From contig NZ_CP146606.1 of the NCBI RefSeq assembly GCF_032842945.2, forward strand, positions 2,422,501 through 2,486,500: 64,000 nucleotides of DNA, in the 5' to 3' direction. The notes beneath the pieces were generated by a model that made no database searches, was not told the origin of the DNA, and saw only the letters and a list, made by a program, of their open reading frames with translations. The position numbers and the translations under genes are program-made. Below are positions 1-9,137 of the stretch, in pieces (within the stretch, counting starts at the first letter, position 1; every line of letters begins with the position of its first letter). This DNA comes from Roseovarius sp. W115. Its GTDB lineage: Bacteria > Pseudomonadota > Alphaproteobacteria > Rhodobacterales > Rhodobacteraceae.

Positions 1-634
1 GACCGGGATCTGCCAGGAGAATTTCGCACGGGTCAGGATGGCGTGCCAAAAGGTGAGCGATGGCTTTGGGGTCTTCCACCGTCGCTGAAAGGCCCACGCG
101 CTTGAGGTCAGGGCAAAGGGCCTGCACCCGGCTCAGCGCCAGCATCAGCTGATCGCCGCGCTTGGACTCTGCAAGGGCATGTATTTCGTCCACAACCACA
201 CGTTTCAATCCTGCAAAGATGCGTGGTGCATCCTCATAAGATGTGAGTAATGCAAGGCTTTCTGGCGTTGTCAGAAGGATATGAGGCGGATCGGCCCGTT
301 GTCGTTTCTTACGCGCAGACGAGGTGTCACCCGTGCGGTCCTCAATCCGAATGGGCAGGCCCATCTCTTCGACCGGTGTGGTGAGGTTGCGCCGGATATC
401 GGCGGCCAGGGCTTTCAACGGTGAAATGTAAAGCGTGTGCAGCCCCTCGTGCGGGTTTGAAGCCAGGTCGACCAAGGTCGGCAGAAACCCCGCCAGAGTT
501 TTACCACCTCCCGTGGGCGCAATGAGCAAGAGCGCGGCATCATCGGCGCGGTTCAGCATGTCCTGCTGATGCGGATGGATGTTCCAGCCACGTTTGGCAA
601 ACCAAGTCTCAAAGGCAGGGGGCAGGGCGGTCAT
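1..634 (-). CDS. Lhr-like DEXH-box helicase, N-terminal part (runs off the left edge)
   Basis: The leftward frame opens at ATG 634 and is still open at base 1, giving 211 residues of a superfamily 2 helicase. Motif I reads APTGGGKT at about residues 39-46, motif Ia contains ISPLKALA, motif II is VDEIHAL and motif III is GLSATV. This order and spacing fit the Lhr-type helicases called ligase-associated DNA damage response DEXH-box helicase, which unwind nucleic acid with ATP and in many alphaproteobacteria are encoded near an ATP-dependent DNA ligase and an exonuclease. Those partners, if present, lie outside the window. The RecA2 and WH/Lhr core domains are not visible because of truncation. 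Assignment to SF2 is firm; the ligase-associated subfamily is inferred from N-terminal similarity. Confidence 0.85.
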   Translation of the reverse strand, partial: MTALPPAFETWFAKRGWNIHPHQQDMLNRADDAALLLIAPTGGGKTLAGFLPTLVDLASNPHEGLHTLYISPLKALAADIRRNLTTPVEEMGLPIRIEDRTGDTSSARKKRQRADPPHILLTTPESLALLTSYEDAPRIFAGLKRVVVDEIHALAESKRGDQLMLALSRVQALCPDLKRVGLSATVEDPKAIAHLLARHPDPCEILLADPG

Positions 635-684
635 GTCCCAGAGTTAGGTCAAACCGCCGAACGGGACCACCCCGACCTGATATG

Positions 685-713
685 AAAAAGCCCCGGAAAA
701 ATCCGGAGCTTTT
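685..713 (-). terminator. Intrinsic terminator downstream of the AAA ATPase gene
   Basis: An inverted repeat (arms GCCCCGG and CCGGAGC around an AAAAAT loop) is flanked by A and T runs. Read on the minus strand it gives a GC-rich hairpin followed by a T-rich tail. It lies about 40 bases beyond the stop of the leftward ATPase gene and probably ends the tad transcript; the A/T symmetry could let it act in both directions. Confidence 0.75.
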
Positions 714-751
714 GACATTCGCTACCCCAGGGCAGGCCAGGGTGCGATGGA

Positions 752-2062
752 TTACTTAACGATCTTTTCTTCTTTCACGAACATGTTGGCCCAGGCGCGG
801 TCCACCAGTTCGGGGGTCATCTGGTACTCCAGACCTTCGAATTCGCAGATCGAAATCATCTGGTCGATCAGGAAGATCGGCTGATAGTTCGAATAAATGT
901 TGTTGATGGTCGGGTATTTCACCTTGAGCAGATGCAACAACGCCTCTTCGTCCAGCGGCATTTTGCGCTTCTTGGCGACCATGGCAAAGATTTTCAGGAA
1001 ATCCTGCTGGCTCGGCCCGTCAATCTTGATCTTAAAGAAGATCCGGCGCAGGGCCGCTTGGTCAAAGATCTCATTTGGGTGGAAGTTGGTAGAGAAAATC
1101 ACCAGCGTGTCGAATGGCACTTCGAATTTCTCACCCGATTGCAGGGCGAGGATGTCTTTGGATTCCTCCAATGGAACAATCCAGCGGTTCACCAGTGCCT
1201 GAGGCGGTTCTTGCTGACGACCAAGGTCGTCCACGATGAAGATGCCGCCGCTCGACTTGAGCTGCAAAGGCGCCTGATAGGTTCGCGCGGTTGGATTGTA
1301 GACAAGGTCAAGCATGCTGAGTGAGAGCTCACCACCGGTGATCACTGTGGGTCGTTCGCAGCGTACGTAACGTGTGTCGAAAGAACGCGACCGGCGCAAT
1401 GAGTTAGGATCGTCAACTTCGACCTCTGCCGAAGAGTGAACAATCGGGTCATAAACCGTGATCACCTGACCGGAATACTCGATGGCGCGGGGAATGTAGA
1501 TCTTGTCGCCCATCGCATCGCGAATACCGTTTGAAATCGAAGATTTACCGTTGCCCGGAGGGCCGTACATCAGAACCGAGCGACCGGCCGATACCGCGGG
1601 CCCAAGCTGATCCAGCAGGTCATTGGGAAGCACGAGATGCCCCATAGCACCGGTCAACTCGTCGCGTGAAATCTGAATGTCGCGGATTGACTGGCGTTTC
1701 ACCTGTTCGCGGTAAACCGAAAGTGGTACGGGCATCGCGCCGAAGTACTCTGACTGCGCGAGTGCGTCCAGCGCGCGGGCCTTGCCGGCATCGGTCAACT
1801 GGTATCCCATTTCGTTGCCAGAGTTGGCATTGAGCGTACCGGTTGCCTCCAGCAGACGTTGCTCGCGGGCCATGTCGATCAATTCTTGTGTGACGGCGCG
1901 GGGCAAACAGATATTTTCTGCCACGTCTGTGGCGGTGTCCACGTTCTTGCGGAACATCGTTTTGATCAGAATATCCCGCATCATCACGATCGGAAGCTGC
2001 ATGTCCTTCAGTCCAACCGGAGGGGGAGGAGGCTGAACGCCAGTTGTTGTTTGCATATTCAT
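752..2062 (-). CDS. AAA family ATPase at the end of the tad locus
   Basis: A 436-residue soluble ATPase. I take ATG 2062 (MNMQTTTG, followed by a proline run) instead of the longer frame from 2119, whose extra residues look non-native; ATG 2056 is also possible. An N-terminal helical region of about 110 residues precedes the AAA core, with Walker A GPPGNGKS at about 167-174 and Walker B IFIVDD at about 274-279. It resembles the uncharacterised ATP-binding protein that follows cpaA in many roseobacter tad loci. Position as last gene of the leftward pilus block suggests a role in pilus assembly or its control, but no function is shown. It is not TadA/CpaF, which is encoded at 6198-7648. Confidence 0.8.
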   Translation of the reverse strand: MNMQTTTGVQPPPPPVGLKDMQLPIVMMRDILIKTMFRKNVDTATDVAENICLPRAVTQELIDMAREQRLLEATGTLNANSGNEMGYQLTDAGKARALDALAQSEYFGAMPVPLSVYREQVKRQSIRDIQISRDELTGAMGHLVLPNDLLDQLGPAVSAGRSVLMYGPPGNGKSSISNGIRDAMGDKIYIPRAIEYSGQVITVYDPIVHSSAEVEVDDPNSLRRSRSFDTRYVRCERPTVITGGELSLSMLDLVYNPTARTYQAPLQLKSSGGIFIVDDLGRQQEPPQALVNRWIVPLEESKDILALQSGEKFEVPFDTLVIFSTNFHPNEIFDQAALRRIFFKIKIDGPSQQDFLKIFAMVAKKRKMPLDEEALLHLLKVKYPTINNIYSNYQPIFLIDQMISICEFEGLEYQMTPELVDRAWANMFVKEEKIVK

Positions 2063-2194
2063 CGGTTTGGCCTGTCTCTTACCTGCACCACAAAAACGCC
2101 CACAAAAGGGGCGAAACATTTACAGACTGTGCCATCCAAACTTGCTGAAATTATGGTGATGCCCGGGCAGGGCTGGGGCAAACGCCTAGAGGAT

Positions 2195-2728
2195 CTACTG
2201 ACCCCAGATGGCCCCCATGACCAGGTAACAGGCCAAGGTCAAACCAAGTGCCGTTCCGAAGGGTATCGTGAATTTTTGCCCCTTGCCGACGGAGTCTGTG
2301 TTCTTGGGGTTTTTCGCAGCCCAGCTGGCCCAGTCGGGCGCAAGCTTGGTCAGAGGAGATTTGTAAACCCCGAGAACCGCCAAGGCAGAGCCGAAACATG
2401 CGGCTGCGAGGATGAACAGCACAGTCACGATATCACCGGGGTGCACATAGGGTGCGGCAGCGGCCATAAACTTTACATCGCCAGCCCCCATCTGCCGCGC
2501 CATCCAGAGCACGAAGCCATAAGCAAAGGCGGCGCCATAATGCGCAAAACGCCAAAGAAAATCGGTGAAGGGAAGCGTGAAAAATCCAATGATAACAAAG
2601 ACAAGAAATACGGCCCACACGGTCAAGTTGGTGATCCGCTTGTATTTCATGTCGACGTAGAACGTCAGGATGCAGAGCGGCACGGCAAAGAGCGCGAAAA
2701 GAGTGGCCTGAACCGCGTCGATCTGCAT
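2195..2728 (-). CDS. cpaA: Prepilin peptidase CpaA/TadV (peptidase family A24)
   Basis: A 177-residue integral membrane protein with several hydrophobic segments. Family A24 peptidases are membrane aspartyl proteases that cut the leader of prepilins; the two catalytic aspartates are visible as Asp26 in YVDMKYKRI and Asp84 in the GAGD motif. The short form without the N-terminal methyltransferase domain is typical of Tad/Flp systems. Its substrates here should be the two Flp pilins at 12.5-13.1 kb, processed after the glycine of their KEDEGA or KRDEGA sequences. It lies 24 bases downstream of the TPR lipoprotein gene, in the same leftward transcript. Confidence 0.93.
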   Translation of the reverse strand: MQIDAVQATLFALFAVPLCILTFYVDMKYKRITNLTVWAVFLVFVIIGFFTLPFTDFLWRFAHYGAAFAYGFVLWMARQMGAGDVKFMAAAAPYVHPGDIVTVLFILAAACFGSALAVLGVYKSPLTKLAPDWASWAAKNPKNTDSVGKGQKFTIPFGTALGLTLACYLVMGAIWGQ

Positions 2729-2752
2729 CTGAAAGGTCTCGCTTACTTTGCG

Positions 2753-3607
2753 TTAGCTGGCATCTTCTTCCAGCGCACGCAAGCTGCGAACAGCCGCCTC
2801 GAAATGCTGTGGATGGGTGTCAATCGCATCACGCATCAAGCCACGACCAATATTGGTATCGCCTTGTTTGATGGCCGAAAGCCCTAGCGTATACAGCAGC
2901 TGCGCGCGTTCAATTTGCGAGGTTTGCAGCACTGGCAATGAATATTTCTTTTGAGCGCCACGGGCCAGGATCAAGTTATTCTTGGCGGTGAAGATCGAGT
3001 TGTCTTGCTTGATGGCGTCGGCAAAGAGCCGTTCTGCGCCCTCGTAATCGCCGCGTGTCAGTTTGGAGTAACCCCAGTTGTTCATAACACTGGCTGGTTT
3101 CGTTGTCAGGCCCACCGCTGTTTCGTAAAAGCTGTCGGCCTTTTTCCAATCCTGATTGCTGTCTGCGACCATCGCCTCAAGCCGGTAGCGTTTGAAAGTC
3201 TCAAATGTCGGTGGAACTGCGTCCAGCACCTGGTCAGCGCGTTCCCAATCATTGTTGCGGATAAGAGCATCTGCAAAATCCACCCGATCATCATTGGTGG
3301 CATCCTTGTGCTCGCTCACACGCTTCCAAGCAGCAACAGCTTCTGTGTTGCGCTTTGCGCGTACCAGTGATTTTGCCAGGCCGCGTTGAATGTCGACCCT
3401 GTCAGGATTGCTCGCAAGCGTGCGTTGGAAATACTCAACCCCTTCGTTGGGGTCAGCCACGTTCAGCATCACCTCATTGAGATTGGTTTCATCCACAACA
3501 TTGATGTCAGAAAGCGCGCGTTCGACATCAGAAGTAGACTGTTGATCGCATGCGGAGAGTACAAAAGCACCTGCAACACAGATGCCTACAAAGATGGGAT
3601 GGCGCAT
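2753..3607 (-). CDS. TPR lipoprotein of the tad locus
   Basis: A 284-residue protein with a lipoprotein signal peptide (LSAC, lipid-bearing Cys20) and tetratricopeptide-like helical repeats over most of its length, such as the segment around GRGLMRDAIDTHPQHFEAA near the C-terminus. It lies 27 bases downstream of tadD and is probably a second TadD-like pilotin or scaffold for outer-membrane assembly of the secretin. TPR proteins at this spot are common in rhodobacterial tad loci. I cannot say which partner it binds. Confidence 0.8.
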   Translation of the reverse strand: MRHPIFVGICVAGAFVLSACDQQSTSDVERALSDINVVDETNLNEVMLNVADPNEGVEYFQRTLASNPDRVDIQRGLAKSLVRAKRNTEAVAAWKRVSEHKDATNDDRVDFADALIRNNDWERADQVLDAVPPTFETFKRYRLEAMVADSNQDWKKADSFYETAVGLTTKPASVMNNWGYSKLTRGDYEGAERLFADAIKQDNSIFTAKNNLILARGAQKKYSLPVLQTSQIERAQLLYTLGLSAIKQGDTNIGRGLMRDAIDTHPQHFEAAVRSLRALEEDAS

Positions 3608-3634
3608 TTTTTGCGTCCTTTTACTGCCTTCGCC

Positions 3635-4204
3635 TCATTCCGGTGTTTTGCGGATCAAATAGTCGCTGCCTCCGCGCCGCACCAGTTTATAGTCTTGTTT
3701 TTGTTGTTCTTCGTCCGCACTATAAGTCGGGTTTTCGGTTTTTGCGAGAACTAACCGCAAATTGTCGCGAATTGCGTCACTTTCGCCATTATCGAGGGCA
3801 AAAGCACGCTTAAAGTGCTGTACTGCTTCGGCATTTTCACCTTTTTCAAGGAGCAAAACGCCCAAATTGTTCCAGATTTCAGGACTTCTTTCGTCTTTTT
3901 CCAGGGCTTCGCGCAAAATCTTTTCGGCCGTTCCAAGCCGTCCCAGTCCGAGGTTGGCTGCCCCTAAACCGGCCAGAACGTCGGCGCTCAACCCCTCATC
4001 CACGGCGGCGCGGTTGAAGGCATCAATGGCGAGCTCATATTGACCTGCGTCCAAAAGACGATTGCCTACGACAATTCCGTCTACCGCTGCCTCGTTACGT
4101 GCCACGCCTGGCGCAAAAGGGTTGTCATCTTCACGCGAAACGCTCTGGCTGCACCCAGCAGCCAGAGCGAGAGATATTAAAAGCCAAGCACCTGCCCGTG
4201 CCAT
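3635..4204 (-). CDS. tadD: TadD-type TPR lipoprotein
   Basis: A 189-residue protein with a lipoprotein signal (LAAGC, Cys18) followed by three or so TPR motifs between about residues 40 and 150, for example LAGLGAANLGLGRLGTAEKI. TadD proteins are periplasm-facing lipoproteins needed for Flp pilus assembly, probably as pilotins for the secretin. The gene directly follows tadC (19 bases apart) and precedes another TPR lipoprotein. Domain content and position agree with TadD; which of the two TPR proteins is the strict orthologue is inferred from position. Confidence 0.82.
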   Translation of the reverse strand: MARAGAWLLISLALAAGCSQSVSREDDNPFAPGVARNEAAVDGIVVGNRLLDAGQYELAIDAFNRAAVDEGLSADVLAGLGAANLGLGRLGTAEKILREALEKDERSPEIWNNLGVLLLEKGENAEAVQHFKRAFALDNGESDAIRDNLRLVLAKTENPTYSADEEQQKQDYKLVRRGGSDYLIRKTPE

Positions 4205-4223
4205 GTAGCCTCACTTGTTTTTG

Positions 4224-5210
4224 TCAATTGACCCCTGTGCCCATTGCGAACAGTTCCATGATACCGAGTACCGAGGGGCCAACCAGAATGATTAGCAATG
4301 GGGGAACCGTAAGCATCATTGTGGCCAATGTCATCTTTGTTGGCAGCTGGTTGGCTTTTTCTTCCGCGCGCATGACCCGTTTGTCACGCATCTCCGCGGC
4401 ATAGACCCGAAGTGCGTCAGCCACAGACGTACCAAAGCTTTGAGATTGCACAAGAACTGTCACAAAGCTTGAGATGTCCATCACGCCACAGCGCTCGGCC
4501 ATTTCGTTGAGCACCGAGGGTTTATCCCGACCGGCTTTGATCTGATGTGCAACGATTTCGTACTCATCAGCCAGCGCGGGGTAGGACACCCTGATTTCGT
4601 TGGCAACGCGAATGATCGACTGGTCCAAGGACTGACCGGCTTCGACACATGTCAGCATCATATCAAGGCTGTCCGGAAATCCGTCGGTGATTTCCTCTTG
4701 CCGCTGTTGCAGACGTTTGGTGACCCAATACTTGGGGAAAAGATACCCTGCGCCACCCGGACCAAGGATATAGAGAATGGTCTGTTGCGTTGTTGTGTCG
4801 TCGTTTCCGGCGACAAATAGCACAAAGTAGAGAACGCCAAGGATCAGGAAACCGATACCAAAGGCAAATTGTGCGAAATGGTAATACCGGATTGCATCAC
4901 GATCGCGGTAGCCCGCCTGCATTAGCGTCAGGCGAATTTGGCTCAGTGACTTTTCATCCTTCGGTTCAAGGAAGTTGGCGTATTTGTCCAGCTTCTCATT
5001 GCGGCGTCCTGTCCGCAGACGTTTTTTCTCAGCCTCGGGTTCAACACCTGAACGCGATGCTTTTTTGATTTTATCAAGCGGGTCTTTGGATTCCCGAATA
5101 AGAATTGGGATGGTGAGCAGCACCAGAATAAGACCCAGAGTGCCAACCGCGATGAGCGGGCCGAACGGACCAAGCGCGTCGGTCGCTGTTTGCATCAAGC
5201 TGTCAATCAT
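4224..5210 (-). CDS. tadC: TadC, type II secretion system F-family inner-membrane protein
   Basis: A 328-residue membrane protein with a hydrophobic segment near residues 16-36, a paired hydrophobic region near 105-150, a cytoplasmic T2SSF domain (conserved CVEAGQSLDQSI and EMRDKRVMRAEEKANQLP) and C-terminal hydrophobic segments near 280-305. With TadB it forms the inner-membrane platform on which TadA works to assemble Flp pilins. It starts 12 bases after the tadB stop. The MRAEEKANQLPTKM motif before the last membrane segment is characteristic of TadC. Confidence 0.93.
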   Translation of the reverse strand: MIDSLMQTATDALGPFGPLIAVGTLGLILVLLTIPILIRESKDPLDKIKKASRSGVEPEAEKKRLRTGRRNEKLDKYANFLEPKDEKSLSQIRLTLMQAGYRDRDAIRYYHFAQFAFGIGFLILGVLYFVLFVAGNDDTTTQQTILYILGPGGAGYLFPKYWVTKRLQQRQEEITDGFPDSLDMMLTCVEAGQSLDQSIIRVANEIRVSYPALADEYEIVAHQIKAGRDKPSVLNEMAERCGVMDISSFVTVLVQSQSFGTSVADALRVYAAEMRDKRVMRAEEKANQLPTKMTLATMMLTVPPLLIILVGPSVLGIMELFAMGTGVN

Positions 5211-5222
5211 TTCCCTGCTCCC

Positions 5223-6192
5223 TCACACTTTGATGTTCACAAGTGCGCGCATCACGATCAGGTTCGTGATCAAGAATGCGCCCACAATTAAACATGCCGG
5301 GATAAAGTAAGGGTGCTCCATCGCCTCATCATAGTAGTCCGGCTTGATAAGCTGGATCCCGATGAGGGCCAGAATGGGGAAACCCGAGAGGAACTTACCA
5401 GACCATTTCGCCTCAGCCGTAATGGCTTTTACCCGGCGAAACAGACGGAAGCGCGCTCGGATCACCTTGGCCAGACCATCCAGGATTTCAGCGAGGTTAC
5501 CACCTGATTGCTGTTGGATGGTCACGGCCACGGCAAGAAAGCGCAAATCCTGCATATCGATGCGCTCTGCCATATCCTTAAGGGCTTCACCCATGTCGCG
5601 ACCATAAGCAGCCTCGTCCGCGATCACGCCGAATTCGGTCGCCAATGGGTCTGCAACCTCGTCTGAGACAATTGCAATTGCCGACGAAAACGGATGGCCC
5701 ACACGCAAGCTTCTGTACCATCAATTCGATGGCATCAGGCAGCTGCTCTTCCAGCAAAGCCATGCGTTTGTTGGCTTTCATGTTGATCCAGGTAAAGACG
5801 CCTCCGACGCCCATCGCGGCTGAGACGACGACGCGCACTGCAAACGGTGTTGCGGTACCGACGGAAAGCCCGACAAACGCCAAAAAGCTCAGGCCAATCA
5901 TCAGAAAGACCAGTTGTTTTGGTGTAAAGGCAATTGCCGCTTTCTGCGCCTTGTTCGACAGGATCGAATAAAGCGGGATTTTCCGCGCTTTGAGATGTTG
6001 TTCCATCTCCTTGCGCAGCTTTTCCATAACCTCTTCGCGATTGCCGCTCTTGTCGAGCATCTCCAGTCGCCGGTTGACCCGGTTGTTGAGGCTGATCGAT
6101 CGGCCAAAAACGGTCAGGTAAAGGCCCTCGACAAGAACCAGAACACCGATAAAGATCAGACCATAAATAATTGGTTCTGCACTGATAGACAT
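5223..6192 (-). CDS. tadB: TadB inner-membrane platform protein, frameshifted as sequenced
   Basis: Starting at ATG 6192 (MSISAEPII) the frame encodes a TadB N-terminus with two hydrophobic segments up to LPDAIELMV, then loses homology. The rest (LRVGHPFSSAIAIVSDEV onward to 5223) continues in another frame. Dropping one base at about 5714 turns GTACAGAAGC into GTACGAAGC and restores ELMVRSLRVGHPF, which I recognise as the usual TadB sequence there; the interval of 970 bases then becomes 323 codons including stop, a normal length. The single extra base either inactivates the gene or is a sequencing error. Neighbours tadA and topA carry similar single-base faults. Confidence 0.88.
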
Positions 6193-6197
6193 GCCCG

Positions 6198-7648
6198 TTA
6201 CTCCGCGGCGATGGGTTCGTAGATGCTTGGCGGGAGGTCGTACCCCCACAAGCGGAACCGTTCGGAAAAGTTGGACCGCACACCGGTGCCGGTGAAATGG
6301 CCCATGATTTTGTTGTCAGCAGTCAAGCCAACGCGTTGAAAGCGAAAGATTTCCTGCATGGAAATCACGTCACCTTCCATACCGGTGATCTCGGTGATCG
6401 ATGTCATCCGACGCGAGCCATCCTGAAGACGGCTGGCTTGCACAAGAAGGTTCACAGCCGAGGCGATCTGAGAGCGGACCGCTTTCAGCGGCATTTCGAT
6501 CCCGGCCATGGCGACCATGTTTTCCAGACGGCTGATGCCATCACGCGGGTTGTTGGCGTGGATCGTGGTCATCGAACCGTCGTGGCCGGTGTTCATGGCC
6601 TGCAACATGTCGATGACTTCCTCGCCCCGCGTCTCCCCCACGATGATCCGGTCAGGACGCATCCGAAGCGCGTTTTTCAGGCAATCGCGCGGGCTAACCT
6701 CGCCTTTGCCTTCCACGTTGGGGGGCGGCTTTCCATCCGGCCCACATGGGTCTGTTGCAGCTGAAGTTCCGCCGTATCCTCGATGGTCAGGATGCGTTCG
6801 GCATTGTCAATGAACGAGCTCAGAGCGTTGAGTGTGGTTGTTTTACCCGAACCCGTACCGCCCGAGACGATCACATTGAGGCGGGTTGCCACAGCGGCCT
6901 GGAGATAGGCGGCCATCTCTTCGGAGAAGGCGCCGAAATTCACCAGGTCATCGATGCCCAGCTTGTCCTTTTTGAATTTCCGAATCGAGACGAGCGAGCC
7001 ATCCACCGCGATGGGCGGCACCATGGCGTTGAAACGCGAGCCATCCTGCAAACGGGCGTCCACATATGGGTTGGATTCATCGACACGCCGACCCACGGCC
7101 GAAACAATTTTGTCGATGATGCGCAGTAGGTGCTTTTCATCTTTAAACGTCGTGTCGGTCAGCTCCAGTTTACCAGCGCGTTCCACAAACACCTGTTGGG
7201 GGCCGTTGACCAGAATATCGTTGACTGTTTCGTCCTTGAGCAAAGGCTCAAGCGGTCCAAGACCACGGACCTCGTCATAAAGTTCCTGCGTCAGGGTGGT
7301 GCGATCTTCGCGATTGAGAACGATATTGCGTTCTTCCAGAGCTTCACCGGCAATCGAGCTGATCTCCGAGCGCAGGTCTGCTTCGCTGGCCCCTTCGAGC
7401 GCGCCGAGGTTGAGGTTATCCAAAAGTGAGCGATGCAGCTCAATCTTGATCTCGCCAAGGCGCTCTTTGCGCTTGCGTTCCTTGTCCTGCGGCGCGTCTG
7501 GCACCTGAGCTGCCGGTAAAGGTTTGCGAAGCGACGAGGATTTCGGCGCTTCGTTGACTGGTACGGTTTTTGGGGCATCTGCGGGTGTGGCTTTGTTGGC
7601 CTTGGCCGCATTGGCCGGATCATCTGGTTTCTTGTAACGCGAAAACAT
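6198..7648 (-). CDS. tadA: TadA/CpaF secretion ATPase, frameshifted as sequenced
   Basis: From ATG 7648 the frame encodes a GspE-type hexameric ATPase with Walker A GGTGSGKT and the signature [19 protein letters not shown]. After ESRPP it breaks, and [20 protein letters not shown], with Walker B region [11 protein letters not shown], follows in another frame to 6198. The break is a run of six G on the + strand (6720-6725); a seventh would read [13 protein letters not shown], the CpaF consensus, and make the 1451-base interval 484 codons. This ATPase powers Flp pilus assembly. As read it is split; I infer a sequencing error or recent mutation. Its stop is 5 bases before the tadB start. Confidence 0.9.
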
Positions 7649-7662
7649 TTAAGTTGGTCCTT

Positions 7663-8901
7663 TTACGCGGCTTCCTCGGCATCGGTCTTGCCGATCTCAT
7701 GCAATGAGTGTGCGAGTTTTGCGATTTCCTTGCGCAGCGGGTTTTTGGCTGCAGCTATGGCAAGTGGCTGACCGTGGTCTCCAGCCTGCATAACTTGTTT
7801 GCCACCGTCAGGCAGATGCACTTCGATGCTGATTTCCAGCCCCTCGGCCATCCGTTTGATGCGGCTTTTACCGCTGAGGTCAGTGAACTTGGGAGCACGG
7901 TTTAAGCAAAACCGCAGTTTTTCAATTGGCAGTTCTTCGGATTTTAACGCGCGCTTGAGGCGCAGCGCATTCTGCGCAGACCGCATATCCAGTTCGAGCG
8001 TCGTGAAGTAAATCTGGGCGGCGTTGAGAACAGTCTCGGTCCACTGCACCAACGTGTTAGGCATATCAATGATAACGTAGTCAAATTTCGCTCGCGCGAA
8101 ATCGACAACCTTTTGCACGTCCTCCGGTGTGATCATATCAAGTGGAAGAATGTCGGCAGGGGCGGTTAGAACCCAAAGTTTTTCCTCAAACGAGACAAGC
8201 GCCTGTTTGAACATGTCTTCATCCATAGACTCGGTGTCTGTCCACATTTCGTAGACGACGTCACGCCGGGGCAGATCGAGATAGGTCGCGGCAGAGCCGG
8301 TCTGTAAACCGAGATCGATCAGGCAGACGCGTGGCCCGTTTTCCTTTTCGACAGTGGCCAACTCCCAGGCGAGATTTACGGCAAGTGTTGTCCCACCGGC
8401 GCCGCCAGCCAAAGCTTGCGTGGCAAGCACAACACCATCTGCCGGCGCATTGTCACCGGCAAAGACAGCGTTCGCCATATTTGCGGCAGCTTGTTTGCGT
8501 TGGCGCAAACGTTCAATGGCTGCTTCCAATTCGTTTTCAGGCAAAGGGTAGGGGACGAATTCATCGGCCCCCTGGCGCAACAGATGATGCAGTGACGCCG
8601 GACTGACGTCTTCGGCGATAAGAATGACTTTGATACTGCGCGCGCTGGCCAGCGAGATGATTTCGCTGAGAACGCTCAGATCATCTTCGTCGCTTTCGTC
8701 GATGGCCAGTGCGACGAATTCAAGCGCCTCGGCATCTGGCTGATTGAAAAAGGCAAGTGCCTCGGAAAACCCCAGATCCCCCCAGCTTTCACCCAAAATC
8801 GCTTCCATGTCTTCAATAAGAAGATCGAATTCCTGCACGTCACGGCTAATGGTACACGCCGTGATCGGGCTGGATTCGGTTTTTGACTGCGCACTACTCA
8901 T
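7663..8901 (-). CDS. cpaE: CpaE/TadZ pilus localisation ATPase
   Basis: I place the start at ATG 8901 (MSSAQSKT), since the upstream extension to 9033 has no recognisable sequence. The 412-residue product has an N-terminal receiver-like domain (about residues 20-145) and a ParA/MinD-type ATPase domain. The nucleotide loop reads LAGGAGGTTLA, a deviant Walker A without the usual signature lysine, as known for TadZ. Further on come VCLIDLGLQTGSAA and FDYVIIDMPN. TadZ/CpaE proteins mark the pole where Tad pili are built. The gene is 14 bases upstream of tadA in the leftward pilus operon. Confidence 0.88.
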   Translation of the reverse strand: MSSAQSKTESSPITACTISRDVQEFDLLIEDMEAILGESWGDLGFSEALAFFNQPDAEALEFVALAIDESDEDDLSVLSEIISLASARSIKVILIAEDVSPASLHHLLRQGADEFVPYPLPENELEAAIERLRQRKQAAANMANAVFAGDNAPADGVVLATQALAGGAGGTTLAVNLAWELATVEKENGPRVCLIDLGLQTGSAATYLDLPRRDVVYEMWTDTESMDEDMFKQALVSFEEKLWVLTAPADILPLDMITPEDVQKVVDFARAKFDYVIIDMPNTLVQWTETVLNAAQIYFTTLELDMRSAQNALRLKRALKSEELPIEKLRFCLNRAPKFTDLSGKSRIKRMAEGLEISIEVHLPDGGKQVMQAGDHGQPLAIAAAKNPLRKEIAKLAHSLHEIGKTDAEEAA

Positions 8902-9074
8902 CTCAGTTCGGTCCCGTAGCTTTGCCGCGGCGTATAATCCGCCGAAACCATTGTTATTTGCTCCAAAGCATGGACTTGTAGAGAAACCCCACACTCCGGA
9001 CAGCATGAAACTGTCAAATAATCTGGGCGACATTTAGGCCAAAAAACCGTAATTGTGCGGTATAAAGCGACAAA

Positions 9075-9099
9075 AAAACCCGCCGAAGTGGCGGGTTTT
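9075..9099 (-). terminator. Intrinsic terminator after the OmpA-like gene
   Basis: The perfect hairpin AAAACCCGCC, loop, GGCGGGTTTT at 9075-9099 is followed on the minus strand by more T residues. It lies about 40 bases beyond the stop of the OmpA-like gene and separates the pilin/secretin genes from cpaE-tadA-tadB, so the tad block may consist of at least two transcripts. Confidence 0.85.
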
Positions 9100-9137
9100 A
9101 GGTGGCCCGGCTTGCGCCGGACAGGGAGAATTAGCTT

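Noticed and set aside
1859..2887. A 342-codon rightward frame opposite the AAA ATPase and cpaA
   Set aside because: Antisense shadow of two clear leftward genes; composition typical of a reversed G/C-rich frame.
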